A DNA stretch of 64,000 bases, from the NCBI RefSeq assembly GCF_900109545.1, contig NZ_FOAP01000006.1:310001-374000 (forward strand), written 5' to 3'. The notes beneath the pieces were generated by a model. It saw only the letters and a list, made by a program, of their open reading frames with translations, had not been told where the DNA came from and made no database searches. Numbering within the stretch: position 1 is the stretch's first letter; every line of letters begins with the position of its first letter. The position numbers and the translations under genes were made by a program. The stretch is from Stigmatella aurantiaca (lineage in GTDB: Bacteria; Myxococcota; Myxococcia; Myxococcales; Myxococcaceae). Positions 17,391-25,015 of the stretch are shown here, piece by piece.

Positions 17391-18269
17391 TCAGGGGGCC
17401 GCCGGGGCCCTCCAGAGCGGCGCCGTGGGGACACGCTCCAGGATGCCGGAGCCGAAGACGCGGTCCAGCTCCAGGTACTCCAGGTGCACGTAGCCGATGT
17501 GGCACCCGCAGGTCTGCTTCGAGCAGGGCCGGGGCTGCAACGCCGCATCGAAGTCCGGCGCATAGATGTTGCCGATGGGCTCGGGGATGAAGTGACACCG
17601 GCGCGCGGTGCCCTCTCCGTCCACGGAGATGACGGACGCTCCGCCCCGGCATGCCCGGCCCAAGCTGGGGTGGCGCGTGTTGTTCACCGGGAAGAGCGGA
17701 TCCACCTGGCTGAAGCGGGCCACCTCCGCGGGCGTGTAGGGCTTCTCCTTCCCGTCCTTCACGGCGTTGATCCACAGGTATGTGTCCGGCGGCAGCTCGC
17801 GGCGCAGGGCCTCGGCCTCCTCGGCGAAGCGGACGAACCCCACCATGCCCGCGCTGTGACGCACGCCGAGCGCGGACAGCGCCTCGCACTGGGCGACGAA
17901 GCGGCGGCGCTTGCCCCACTCCGGGTGATAGGTGGCCCAGATGCCCAGCTTCTCCGTCTTGCAGCGCGGGACCCAGTCCAGCTTGCAAGAGAGGTTCGTC
18001 TGAATCGCGGCCCGCTCCACGTGGGGCAGGTGCGTGAGCCGGGCGAGCGCCTCCTGGTACCAGGGCCAGATGAGGGCCTCGCCCCAGGGCGTGAAGAACA
18101 CGGCCAGCGTGTCCTGGGTGCGCGACTCCGCCCAGGCCAGGAAGCGCTCCAGGTCCGCCCGGTCCCGGGCCAGCTCCTCCTCGGTGTGCTTCCACTTGCC
18201 GAAGGGGCAGTACTCGCAGCCGTAGTTGCAGCTGGACAGCGGTCCCCGGTAGAGCACGGTGAGCTTCAT
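17391..18269 (-). CDS. STM4011-family radical SAM protein
   Basis: A 292-residue radical SAM enzyme with the CxxxCxxC cluster as CNYGCEYC at residues 14-21. Downstream Cys (CRGG, RRCHF, and CSKQTCGCHIGY near 260) suggest a second Fe-S site resembling a reduced SPASM/Twitch domain. It is the last gene of a coupled minus-strand set; its start overlaps the STM4012-like stop (ATGA). Members are known only from comparative genomics, and the reaction is unknown. Confidence 0.88.
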   Translation of the reverse strand: MKLTVLYRGPLSSCNYGCEYCPFGKWKHTEEELARDRADLERFLAWAESRTQDTLAVFFTPWGEALIWPWYQEALARLTHLPHVERAAIQTNLSCKLDWVPRCKTEKLGIWATYHPEWGKRRRFVAQCEALSALGVRHSAGMVGFVRFAEEAEALRRELPPDTYLWINAVKDGKEKPYTPAEVARFSQVDPLFPVNNTRHPSLGRACRGGASVISVDGEGTARRCHFIPEPIGNIYAPDFDAALQPRPCSKQTCGCHIGYVHLEYLELDRVFGSGILERVPTAPLWRAPAAP

Positions 18270-19582
18270 CGCCAGGAGTACTCCTGCATCCGCTCGCGCA
18301 CCCCGCCCGAGTGCAGCCAGGGGCCGATGAGGTCCGAGCGCTCCACCCCTTCCGGCGTGAGCAGGACCCTGCCCTCCCCCCGCCGGGCCAGGCCGTGCGC
18401 CTCCAGCTCCGCCAGCTCCGGGAAGTCCTCCCATGCGCTGGCCCGGAAGCGCTCCTGGTAGACCGCCAGGTCCACGCCGTCCGCCAGCAGGGACAGGAGC
18501 ATGTACCGCCGGCGTTGCTCCCCGGCGTCCAGTTGGAAGCCGTAGCCCACCTCGCCGAAGGAGGCCTCGGTCCGCTCGCTGTACGCGGCGATGATGGAGC
18601 GCACCTCGCGGGAGCCCACCGCGTACTCGGACGAGTAGTGCACGCCCTGCGTATACGAGCGTGCCCCGCACCCGAGCCCCACCATGCCGTCCTCCTGGCA
18701 GCGGTACACGGGGCCCTGCGAATCCGGCGCATGGCGCGCCCGGAACATGCGCATGGAGACCTGGGTGTAGCCCTGCGACAGCAGGAAATCGCGGCCGGCC
18801 CGGTAGAGCGACAGGCGCAGGTCGTCCCACGCCCGGCCCTTCTTGCCCAGGAAGGTGAGCGGCCGGACGTACAGGGGATAGAGGTAGAGCTCCTCGGGCG
18901 CGAAGCGCAGGGCGGCCCGCAGCGAGAAGAGCAGGCTGTCCACCGTCTGCCCTTCCATGCCGTAGATGAGATCGATGTTGAGCGTGGGGAAGTGAAGGCT
19001 CCGGATGAGCTCCAGCGCGGCCTCTACCTGGGCGGTCTTCTGGGGCCGCTTCACCGCCGCCACCTCCGGCTCGAGGAAGCTCTGCACGCCAATGCTCACC
19101 CGGTCCACGCCCCGGGAGTGCAACGCCTGGAGCTTCCCGGCATCGAGGGTCTCCGGAGAGACCTCCACGGAGACGGGGATGTTCCGAAGGTCCGCGCCCA
19201 TGACCCCTTCGGCCAGGTCGAACACCGTGTGCAGTCCGGCCACATCCAGCAACGTGGGCGTGCCGCCTCCAATGGCGGCACGGGCAAAGGTGGCGGGCCC
19301 GAGGGCTTCCTTCACCCGGCGCGTCTCGCGGCCCAGCGCGGCGAGGTACCCCTCCACGACGTCCTGCCTCGGCCCCGCGGCGGTGAAGAGGTTACAGAAG
19401 CCGCAGCGCATCTCGCAGAAGGGCACATGCAGATAGAGGAACAGCGCCTCGCGCCGCTCCTCCGCCCAGACGGACTCCAGCGGGAGTGCGGGCGAGAACG
19501 GCCGGTAGGCCGTCTTGTGCGGGTAGCCATAGAGGTACGCCACGTAGGGCGTCTCCTCCAGCATCTGCTCCAGGCGCGTCAT
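18266..19582 (-). CDS. STM4012-family radical SAM protein (HemN-like)
   Basis: A 438-residue radical SAM protein of the HemN/coproporphyrinogen-oxidase-like group: YLHVPFCEMRCGFCNLF carries Cys56, Cys60 and Cys63, and a following Phe rather than Cys at the HemN extra position leaves its use of a second SAM open. GGGTPTLL-type and SVEVSPETL-type motifs of the family are intact. STM4012 proteins always accompany STM4011 and STM4013. Its start overlaps the STM4013-like stop by ATGA and its stop overlaps the STM4011-like start, so all three are made in step. Confidence 0.88.
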   Translation of the reverse strand: MTRLEQMLEETPYVAYLYGYPHKTAYRPFSPALPLESVWAEERREALFLYLHVPFCEMRCGFCNLFTAAGPRQDVVEGYLAALGRETRRVKEALGPATFARAAIGGGTPTLLDVAGLHTVFDLAEGVMGADLRNIPVSVEVSPETLDAGKLQALHSRGVDRVSIGVQSFLEPEVAAVKRPQKTAQVEAALELIRSLHFPTLNIDLIYGMEGQTVDSLLFSLRAALRFAPEELYLYPLYVRPLTFLGKKGRAWDDLRLSLYRAGRDFLLSQGYTQVSMRMFRARHAPDSQGPVYRCQEDGMVGLGCGARSYTQGVHYSSEYAVGSREVRSIIAAYSERTEASFGEVGYGFQLDAGEQRRRYMLLSLLADGVDLAVYQERFRASAWEDFPELAELEAHGLARRGEGRVLLTPEGVERSDLIGPWLHSGGVRERMQEYSWR

Positions 19583-20388
19583 GGGGTGGTCTCTCGAGGC
19601 AGCAGAAACTCAGCATAGGGCACCGTCCACACGACGGGGTGGCCCAGGCGGTGGCCGGTATGGCCGTCCTCCCCATAGGTGGTGCCATGGTCCGAGCAGA
19701 CGATACAGAAGGTGGGTCCCCGGCGCCGCAAGGCGGCGAAGAGGGGCGGGAGCTGCGCGTCGACATACTCCAGGGCCGCGGCATGCGAGGCCCGCGAGTC
19801 CTGCGTGGCGCCGGGCAGGTAGTGGCGGTTGGGCTGGTGCAGCGCCGACACGTTCAGGAAGAGAAAGACGCGCTGCTCGCGAGGCAGGGCCTCCAGGCGG
19901 CTCACGGCCAGGGACACCTGATGCTGGGTGGAGTGAGGCTCTCTCACGCCCAGCTCAGGACGCCAATGACTCTCCGCGAAGAGCCCGGGAAGCACACGGC
20001 CCAGGGGATTGAGCTTGTTGAAGAAGCCAACGCCTCCGATGCAGAGCGTGTGGTAGCCCCGCCCTGCCAGGCCGGAGACAAGGTCGGGCGCATCGAAGAC
20101 GCACGTTCCCGCGGCCGTCGTCTCACTTCCCTCGAAGCGCATGGCGAACAACCGGGGGTGAAGCCCCGGGGCCACCGGCGTCGGCAGGAACCCGGCGAAG
20201 AAGGCGTGATGCGCGGCATAGGTGAAGCTCGCGGGTGAGTGGCGCTGTTCCCAGCGGCCTCCCGGCAGCAGGGAGGAGAGAAAAGGCGTCCTTCCCTGTG
20301 CAGCGAGATCCTCGGCCACGTCGTAGCGCAGGGTATCCAAGGTCAGCAGGAGCAGATCGTGCGAGCCGACCACGGCCATCATGTCCAT
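19579..20388 (-). CDS. STM4013/SEN3800-family hydrolase (alkaline phosphatase/sulfatase superfamily)
   Basis: A 269-residue protein of the alkaline-phosphatase/sulfatase fold: LTLDTLRYD near residue 15 provides the first metal ligand and the nucleophile region, and CSDHGTTYGEDGHTGH near 238 the second metal site. No signal peptide, so it acts in the cytoplasm, unlike most sulfatases. ATG 20388 has GGAGG 10 nt upstream and overlaps the HAD gene by 10 bp; ATG 20382 is an alternative. Its end overlaps the STM4012-like start. It may remove or transfer a phosphate or sulfate during maturation of the unknown product. Confidence 0.86.
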   Translation of the reverse strand: MDMMAVVGSHDLLLLTLDTLRYDVAEDLAAQGRTPFLSSLLPGGRWEQRHSPASFTYAAHHAFFAGFLPTPVAPGLHPRLFAMRFEGSETTAAGTCVFDAPDLVSGLAGRGYHTLCIGGVGFFNKLNPLGRVLPGLFAESHWRPELGVREPHSTQHQVSLAVSRLEALPREQRVFLFLNVSALHQPNRHYLPGATQDSRASHAAALEYVDAQLPPLFAALRRRGPTFCIVCSDHGTTYGEDGHTGHRLGHPVVWTVPYAEFLLPRETTP

Positions 20389-21062
20389 TGGGCGAGCACC
20401 TCCGAGATGTCCTGGATGCGCGTGGTGATGCGCTCCACGGTGAACGTGGGCGGCGGCAGCTCCCGCGGCCACTCGCGGCCATGGGACACCCAGCAGGTCG
20501 CCAGCCCCAGGCGGGCCGCTCCGGCGATGTCCCGCTCGGGATCATCTCCCACGTGAAGCACCTCGCCGGGGGCACGGTCCACCCGGGCGAGCGCCGCCTG
20601 GAAGATGCGGGGGTCCGGCTTCTCCGCCCCCACCTCTCCGGAGAGAAAGACGTCCGGCAGCGGTTCCAAGAGCCGGGCCTGGGCCAGCTTCGTGCGTTGC
20701 ACCCGGCCCGAGCCGTTCGAGACCACGGCCACGGGGCGCCCTGCCGTGAACGCGCCCAGCCACGCACACACCCCGTCATCGGGGACGACCAGCCGCGGCA
20801 GCAGGGAGGACATGTCCTCCCAAAGCGCCTCGGGGGAGAGCCCCAGACCTGGACAGGCGGCCGTCACCTGACGGCAGAACACGCTCCGGTCGGAGCCGCC
20901 CCGGCGGTCCCAGTCGTGAATGAGAGCTACCTGCCCTGCCCGGAGTGAAGGAGGGAAAGCGGCCGGGTAACGCTCGATGAGGCTGTCCACATAGCGAGCG
21001 AAGGCGCCCGCGCGGTCGATCAGCGTGTCATCCAGGTCGAAGAAGACGGCCCGGGGCCGCAT
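20379..21062 (-). CDS. HAD-superfamily hydrolase, first gene of the STM4013-4011 set
   Basis: A 227-residue HAD phosphatase with all four motifs: FFDLDDTLID (motif I, residues 7-16), VVSNGSG (II), a conserved Lys in GEVGAEKPDP (III) and HVGDDPERD (IV), plus an alpha-helical cap (about 20-95). Substrate unknown. GGGAGGAG precedes ATG 21062. It overlaps the STM4013-like gene and so belongs to the cassette operon. I do not know a HAD gene as a fixed STM40xx member, so it may be a lineage addition. Confidence 0.85.
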   Translation of the reverse strand: MRPRAVFFDLDDTLIDRAGAFARYVDSLIERYPAAFPPSLRAGQVALIHDWDRRGGSDRSVFCRQVTAACPGLGLSPEALWEDMSSLLPRLVVPDDGVCAWLGAFTAGRPVAVVSNGSGRVQRTKLAQARLLEPLPDVFLSGEVGAEKPDPRIFQAALARVDRAPGEVLHVGDDPERDIAGAARLGLATCWVSHGREWPRELPPPTFTVERITTRIQDISEVLAQWT

Positions 21063-21139
21063 CCGGGCACTCCTCCCAAGGGAGGACAGGATATGCCGTC
21101 CAGCGCAGTCGGGCCAGGGCCGTCCCCTCCCCTGCCAGA

Positions 21140-21165
21140 GTCCGCTCGAAGAGCCCTGAGCGGAC
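21140..21165. repeat. 8-bp inverted repeat between the STM cassette and the Sit operon
   Basis: GTCCGCTC (21140-21147) and GAGCGGAC (21158-21165) flank a 10-nt loop. It lies between the end of the immunity gene and the HAD start. It could be a terminator without T-tract for the Sit operon or an operator of the cassette. Confidence 0.35.
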
Positions 21166-21181
21166 ATCTGTCCCCTCTGGC

Positions 21182-21910
21182 TCAGCCCCCTGAGTGGCCC
21201 TTCTGAGGTAACTCGTGGAAGGAGATGCCCTCAAGGCCCAGGCTCTGGACGGCATCTTTGAACCGCTCGGTCCCCACCAGCACGGTGGAGAAGTTGGCCA
21301 ATCGAAACAAATCGCTCTGGAGGGGCAGAGATTCCGCATCGAGCAAAGGCGCCGCCGGAAGGGCATGACCCGTGCGTCCACACCGCGAGCATGGAGGAGG
21401 ACGCGCAGGCAAACACTCCTCGTGCAACCGTCCTAAGGGTTCGAGTTGGAGCTCGACCAGTTCGGGCGTACGGCTCTTCCGGCGGAGTGTCAGCTCGGGT
21501 TTGCATCCGCGCAGGCCCTTCACGCCCGCTTTCTCCAGCGATGCCATGGCCTCTTGGCTCACGAACAACACCCAAGGCTGCTCGAAGAAGAAATCGCCAA
21601 ACTCACCTTGGGCTGTCCCCACGGAGGGGCCCAGGCTCGTCCCAGGTGGAAGCAAGGCCCCTTTCGGAAGCAACGGGCGAACGCTCTCACGCAACCGCTC
21701 GAACTCCTCGATCGGTTCGGCACGAGGCTTGGTGAGCTCGGCCTGCTGCGGGTGGTTCGAAAGATCCACGCAGGGATAGGCAACCCCAGCTTCGGACCAG
21801 GTTGCTCCGCATAGGGAACACTTCACTCCGGGGAGCAACCACTTCGACACCACCTGCATGTCTCCCGCGAGTGCTTTTCCTGAAGCCTTTTTCACTGCGT
21901 AGAACCGCAC
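21182..21910 (-). CDS. sitI: SitI6-like double-CXXCG immunity protein
   Basis: A 242-residue member of the Myxococcus double-CXXCG family (TIGR02264), with CSLCG at residues 31-35 and CSRCG near 174, each likely half of a zinc site. Family members are immunity proteins that block SitA6-type toxins. It starts 20 bp downstream of the toxin gene on the same strand, the standard toxin-then-immunity order. Base composition is less GC-rich than the surrounding genes, consistent with a mobile polymorphic-toxin module. Confidence 0.85.
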   Translation of the reverse strand: MRFYAVKKASGKALAGDMQVVSKWLLPGVKCSLCGATWSEAGVAYPCVDLSNHPQQAELTKPRAEPIEEFERLRESVRPLLPKGALLPPGTSLGPSVGTAQGEFGDFFFEQPWVLFVSQEAMASLEKAGVKGLRGCKPELTLRRKSRTPELVELQLEPLGRLHEECLPARPPPCSRCGRTGHALPAAPLLDAESLPLQSDLFRLANFSTVLVGTERFKDAVQSLGLEGISFHELPQKGHSGG

Positions 21911-21930
21911 AGCGCTGCCTTTCTTCGCGT

Positions 21931-22581
21931 TCAGCGGTAAGGCCCCATCGAGGCCCCTGTCAGATCGTATTGAACGATGAGATGAATCGCGTGGCGCCAG
22001 ATGTCCTCGGGCGTAGCCTGCTGACGCGCTTCAATGAAGCGCCGCCACTCTTCATTCCACAAGCCGCCACGGCCTCCCCTTCCACCATGAATTCTCCGAT
22101 GTACCGCCAGAGGAATCAGGAGGGTGTATTCATGGATGTTGATCCCCTGCTGACCAAACCACCTCGCCAATCGAGGCTCCTGCGGAAAAATATGATGTTT
22201 CTCCATCCGCGCTGACGTCAAAACCCGCGGGCTGGGAAGAACAGGAGCAGGGTGGTGATTCCAGCGAATAACGAAGACAGGCTCAACACCGGCTTGTGGA
22301 AATCCGGCACGTCCGCGCTGCCATCCGGGCCTTCTGAGCAACCGGTTCCAACGGGCAGGTTCTACCTTCCCCGAAGTCCCGTCATTGCTCGAGAGGAGAT
22401 CCCGGCAGCGGACGAAGGCGCAAGAGTCCTGTGCACAAAGCACCTCCAAGACCCGAGCGTCTTGGCAGCCTTTTTCCCAGGAGATCTCCTCGGATTCTTT
22501 GGCATAGCCTCGCGGGACGTCTACGGAAACGCACGCGGAGAGCAGTGCTCCCAAGGCCAATGCACGAATGAGGAAGTTCAT
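21931..22581 (-). CDS. sitA: SitA6-like polymorphic toxin lipoprotein (TIGR02269)
   Basis: A 216-residue lipoprotein with lipobox LLSAC (Cys17). The C-terminal half has the TIGR02269/SitA6 toxin signature: EKHHIFPQE near residue 128, then IPLAVHRRIHGG, then WNEEWRRF. The His-rich HHIFP/HRRIHG arrangement resembles HNH-like nucleases. SitA toxins are outer-membrane lipoproteins passed between kin by TraA/B outer-membrane exchange and kill recipients without the cognate SitI. Its start overlaps the cupin stop (ATGA), so expression is coupled to that gene. Nuclease activity is inferred, not shown. Confidence 0.87.
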   Translation of the reverse strand: MNFLIRALALGALLSACVSVDVPRGYAKESEEISWEKGCQDARVLEVLCAQDSCAFVRCRDLLSSNDGTSGKVEPARWNRLLRRPGWQRGRAGFPQAGVEPVFVIRWNHHPAPVLPSPRVLTSARMEKHHIFPQEPRLARWFGQQGINIHEYTLLIPLAVHRRIHGGRGGRGGLWNEEWRRFIEARQQATPEDIWRHAIHLIVQYDLTGASMGPYR

Positions 22582-23132
22582 GGTGATGCTTCACCGTGGC
22601 GCCGCCGGAACTCGTCGCGCAGTTGCTGCATGTAGCCCATCGCCTCCGGGGTGCCCTCCGCGGGTGCCCAGGGGGCGAAGGATTTGTCACTGGCCGGCGC
22701 GTAAGGCCCATTCTTCACTTCGAAGAGCACGGTGTCCGGCGCCAGGGCGATGAGGCTATGGAAGATGCCGGGCGCGAGATCCACCCCGAAACGCTCCCCC
22801 GTGGCATCCAACGCGAGGCAATCCCGCACCCGACCATCCTCCTCGAAGGTGAAGAAGGCCAGTGCCCCCCGGAGCACTACCCAGGCCTCGGCCTTGGGCG
22901 GATCCAGGTGCCGGTGCGGGCGCACGTAGCTGTCCGGCTGGACGACGTTGAGCATCCGGTGCAGCAGCTCCGACTCGACCTTGTGGAAGGGCAGGATGAT
23001 GCGCCGGCGCGGGCTTGCCCGGGACGCCTCCGCGACCTCGTCGACCAAGCTCCGTGACAGAACGACAAGTTCGCCTTCAGGGGCGTCCAGGGCACGGCGG
23101 GACGAAGCGCTCATGGGCAAGGAGCCGACCAC
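22578..23132 (-). CDS. WbuC-family cupin protein
   Basis: A 184-residue cupin. The metal-binding pattern HRHLDPPKAEAWVVL is followed by a second cupin motif with FGVDLAPGIFHSLIAL. WbuC-type proteins are often found in polysaccharide loci; their reaction is not established. GTG 23132 has GAGG eight bases upstream, while ATG 23114 has no SD; the shorter form would be 178 residues. The gene overlaps the SitA-like toxin start by 4 bp, which makes it the first gene of the toxin-immunity operon. SitB, the helper encoded with some Sit cassettes, is not known to me as a cupin. Confidence 0.78.
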   Translation of the reverse strand: MVGSLPMSASSRRALDAPEGELVVLSRSLVDEVAEASRASPRRRIILPFHKVESELLHRMLNVVQPDSYVRPHRHLDPPKAEAWVVLRGALAFFTFEEDGRVRDCLALDATGERFGVDLAPGIFHSLIALAPDTVLFEVKNGPYAPASDKSFAPWAPAEGTPEAMGYMQQLRDEFRRRHGEASP

Positions 23133-23305
23133 AGCGCCTTCCTCGCAGCCAGCCCTTCCTGACGCCAGAAGACGCTTGCTTTGAGCTTTCTGCCTGGCGG
23201 CCCTCCAGGCGGCACGTGGCCTGACACTGGTTGTCACACGGAGGGGCACCCACCGTTGGCGTGAACACGACAAGGCCCGTACCCAGGCCTTGCAGGAGAA
23301 CCGCC

Positions 23306-23737
23306 ATGGCGAAGCTGATCCGTGAGGTCATGACCCGCGATGTGGGAGTTGTCCGTCCGTCCGACACCGTGCGCGAGGCCGCTCAGAAGATGCGCGACCT
23401 GGACGTAGGTCCCATCCCCGTCTGTGACGGCCAGCGTGTGCAGGGCATGCTCACCGACCGCGACATCGTGGTGCGCGCCATCGCCGAGGGGATGGATCCC
23501 GCCCAGACACGCGTGGCCGACATCATGACCAAGGGGATCCAGTACTGCTTCGATGACGATGAGGCCGAGGAGGTCCTCGAGCGCATGGAAGCGCAGCAGC
23601 TCCGCCGCTTCATCGTGGTGGACCGCAACAAGAACCTCGTCGGCATCGTGGCGCTGGGAGACCTGGCGGGCGAGGAGAGCGGCCAGCGCGTGGGCAAGAC
23701 GCTGGAGGGCATCTCCGAGCCCGCGAGCCACGCCTGA
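23306..23737 (+). CDS. CBS-domain pair protein
   Basis: A 143-residue stand-alone Bateman module: two CBS motifs (about 6-62 and 72-130), the first with LTDRDIVVRAIAEG and the second with RRFIVVDRNKNLVGIVALGDL. Such proteins bind adenine nucleotides and often respond to energy state, binding partner enzymes. AGGAG precedes ATG 23306. It is transcribed alone; the divergent gap to the cupin gene holds the short palindrome TGACACTGGTTGTCA. Confidence 0.88.
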   Translation: MAKLIREVMTRDVGVVRPSDTVREAAQKMRDLDVGPIPVCDGQRVQGMLTDRDIVVRAIAEGMDPAQTRVADIMTKGIQYCFDDDEAEEVLERMEAQQLRRFIVVDRNKNLVGIVALGDLAGEESGQRVGKTLEGISEPASHA

Positions 23738-23797
23738 GGCAGGCCGCGGGAGCCCAGGTTCCTCTGGGCTCCGCTCCCCTGCCCGGCTCCCTCGTAC

Positions 23798-24982
23798 CTA
23801 GAAGGCCTCGCGCGCCAACGCCAGCAGATCCTCCTCGGTGCACTTGCGCGGATTGCCCAGGTGCGAGGCATCCTCGAAGGCCTTGGAGGCGATGCGCGCC
23901 AGGTCCTTCTCCTGCACGCCCACGTCCCGCAGCCGCGCGGGAATGCCGATGGCGGCGTTGAGCTTGCGGATGCGCTCGATGAGGTTGGCCGCGAGCACGT
24001 CCTCACGCACGTTGGAGAACTCTCCCATGGCCACCGCCACGCGGGCCAGCCGCGCCGTGCAGGTGGGCCGGTTGAACTCCATCACCACCGGCAGCACGAT
24101 GGCGTTGGCCAGCCCGTGGTGCAGGTTCGAGATGGGCGTGAGGGCATGCGCCAGCGCGTGGCAGGCCCCCAGCCCCTTCTGGAAGGCCATCGCGCCCTGC
24201 ATCGCCGCCACCATCATGTCGGCCCGGGCCGCGACGTTGCTGCCCTCCTTCACGGCGGTGATGAGCGAGCGCCCCACCCGGGCAATGCCATCAATGGCCA
24301 CCGCGTCCGCCAGCGGGTGGAAGCCATTGGAGACATAGGCCTCCAGGCAGTGCGTGAAGGCGTCCATGCCCGTGGCCGCCGTGGGTCCCGGCGGCAGCCC
24401 GAGCGTCAGCTCCGGGTCGCAGATGGCCGCCCGGGGCAACAGGTGCGGGCTGAAGATGACCGTCTTGCGCCCCGTGTCCTCCAGCGTCGCCACGCCCGAG
24501 CGGCTCACCTCGGAGCCGGTTCCCGCCGTGGTGGGAATGGCGATGAGCGGCGGCAGGTCGTCCCGCACGTACTGGTCCCCGCCCTTCGCGTCGTCGTAGC
24601 GCGACAGCGGCGGCTCGTGCGTGGTCAAGAGCTGCACCAGCTTGGCGGCATCCAGGGGGCTGCCGCCTCCCAGCGCCACGATGCCATCACACTGGTGGTG
24701 GCGGTACGCCTCCAGCCCGGCGAAGACGTCCTTCTCGGTGGGGTTGGGCTCCACGCGGTCGAACACCGCGTACGCCACCCCGGCGCCCTTCAGCACGTCG
24801 AACACGCGCTGGGCCAGCCCGGCCTTCACCACGCCCGCGTCCGTCACCACCAGCGGACGCTGCATCTTCAGCCGCGCCACCTGCGCGGGCAGGCGCTGGA
24901 GTGCCCCCACCCCGAAGACAATCTTCGTGGGCCAGGACATCTCCGTGACACGGGCTTCGGACGGCATATCGAACGGCTGCAT
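23798..24982 (-). CDS. iron-containing alcohol dehydrogenase
   Basis: A 394-residue group III (Fe-dependent) alcohol dehydrogenase. Visible motifs: the NAD-binding GGGSPLDAAK near residue 105, the metal-ligand helix with DAFTHCLEAYVSN, and the ligand region GACHALAHAL followed by HHGLANAIVLP. It reduces aldehydes or oxidises alcohols with NAD(P). It follows the glutamine-synthetase-like gene by 33 bp on the same strand, suggesting a joint role, perhaps in amine or amino-alcohol breakdown through gamma-glutamyl intermediates. GAGG lies before ATG 24982. Confidence 0.93.
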   Translation of the reverse strand: MQPFDMPSEARVTEMSWPTKIVFGVGALQRLPAQVARLKMQRPLVVTDAGVVKAGLAQRVFDVLKGAGVAYAVFDRVEPNPTEKDVFAGLEAYRHHQCDGIVALGGGSPLDAAKLVQLLTTHEPPLSRYDDAKGGDQYVRDDLPPLIAIPTTAGTGSEVSRSGVATLEDTGRKTVIFSPHLLPRAAICDPELTLGLPPGPTAATGMDAFTHCLEAYVSNGFHPLADAVAIDGIARVGRSLITAVKEGSNVAARADMMVAAMQGAMAFQKGLGACHALAHALTPISNLHHGLANAIVLPVVMEFNRPTCTARLARVAVAMGEFSNVREDVLAANLIERIRKLNAAIGIPARLRDVGVQEKDLARIASKAFEDASHLGNPRKCTEEDLLALAREAF

Positions 24983-25015
24983 CGGATGACCTCGGTCCTT
25001 CCGTAAACGAGCTCG

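Noticed and set aside
15026..17563. 845-codon open frame opposite the STM4015/4014-like genes
   Set aside because: It crosses two clearly coding genes and the next convergent gene, and has no domain.
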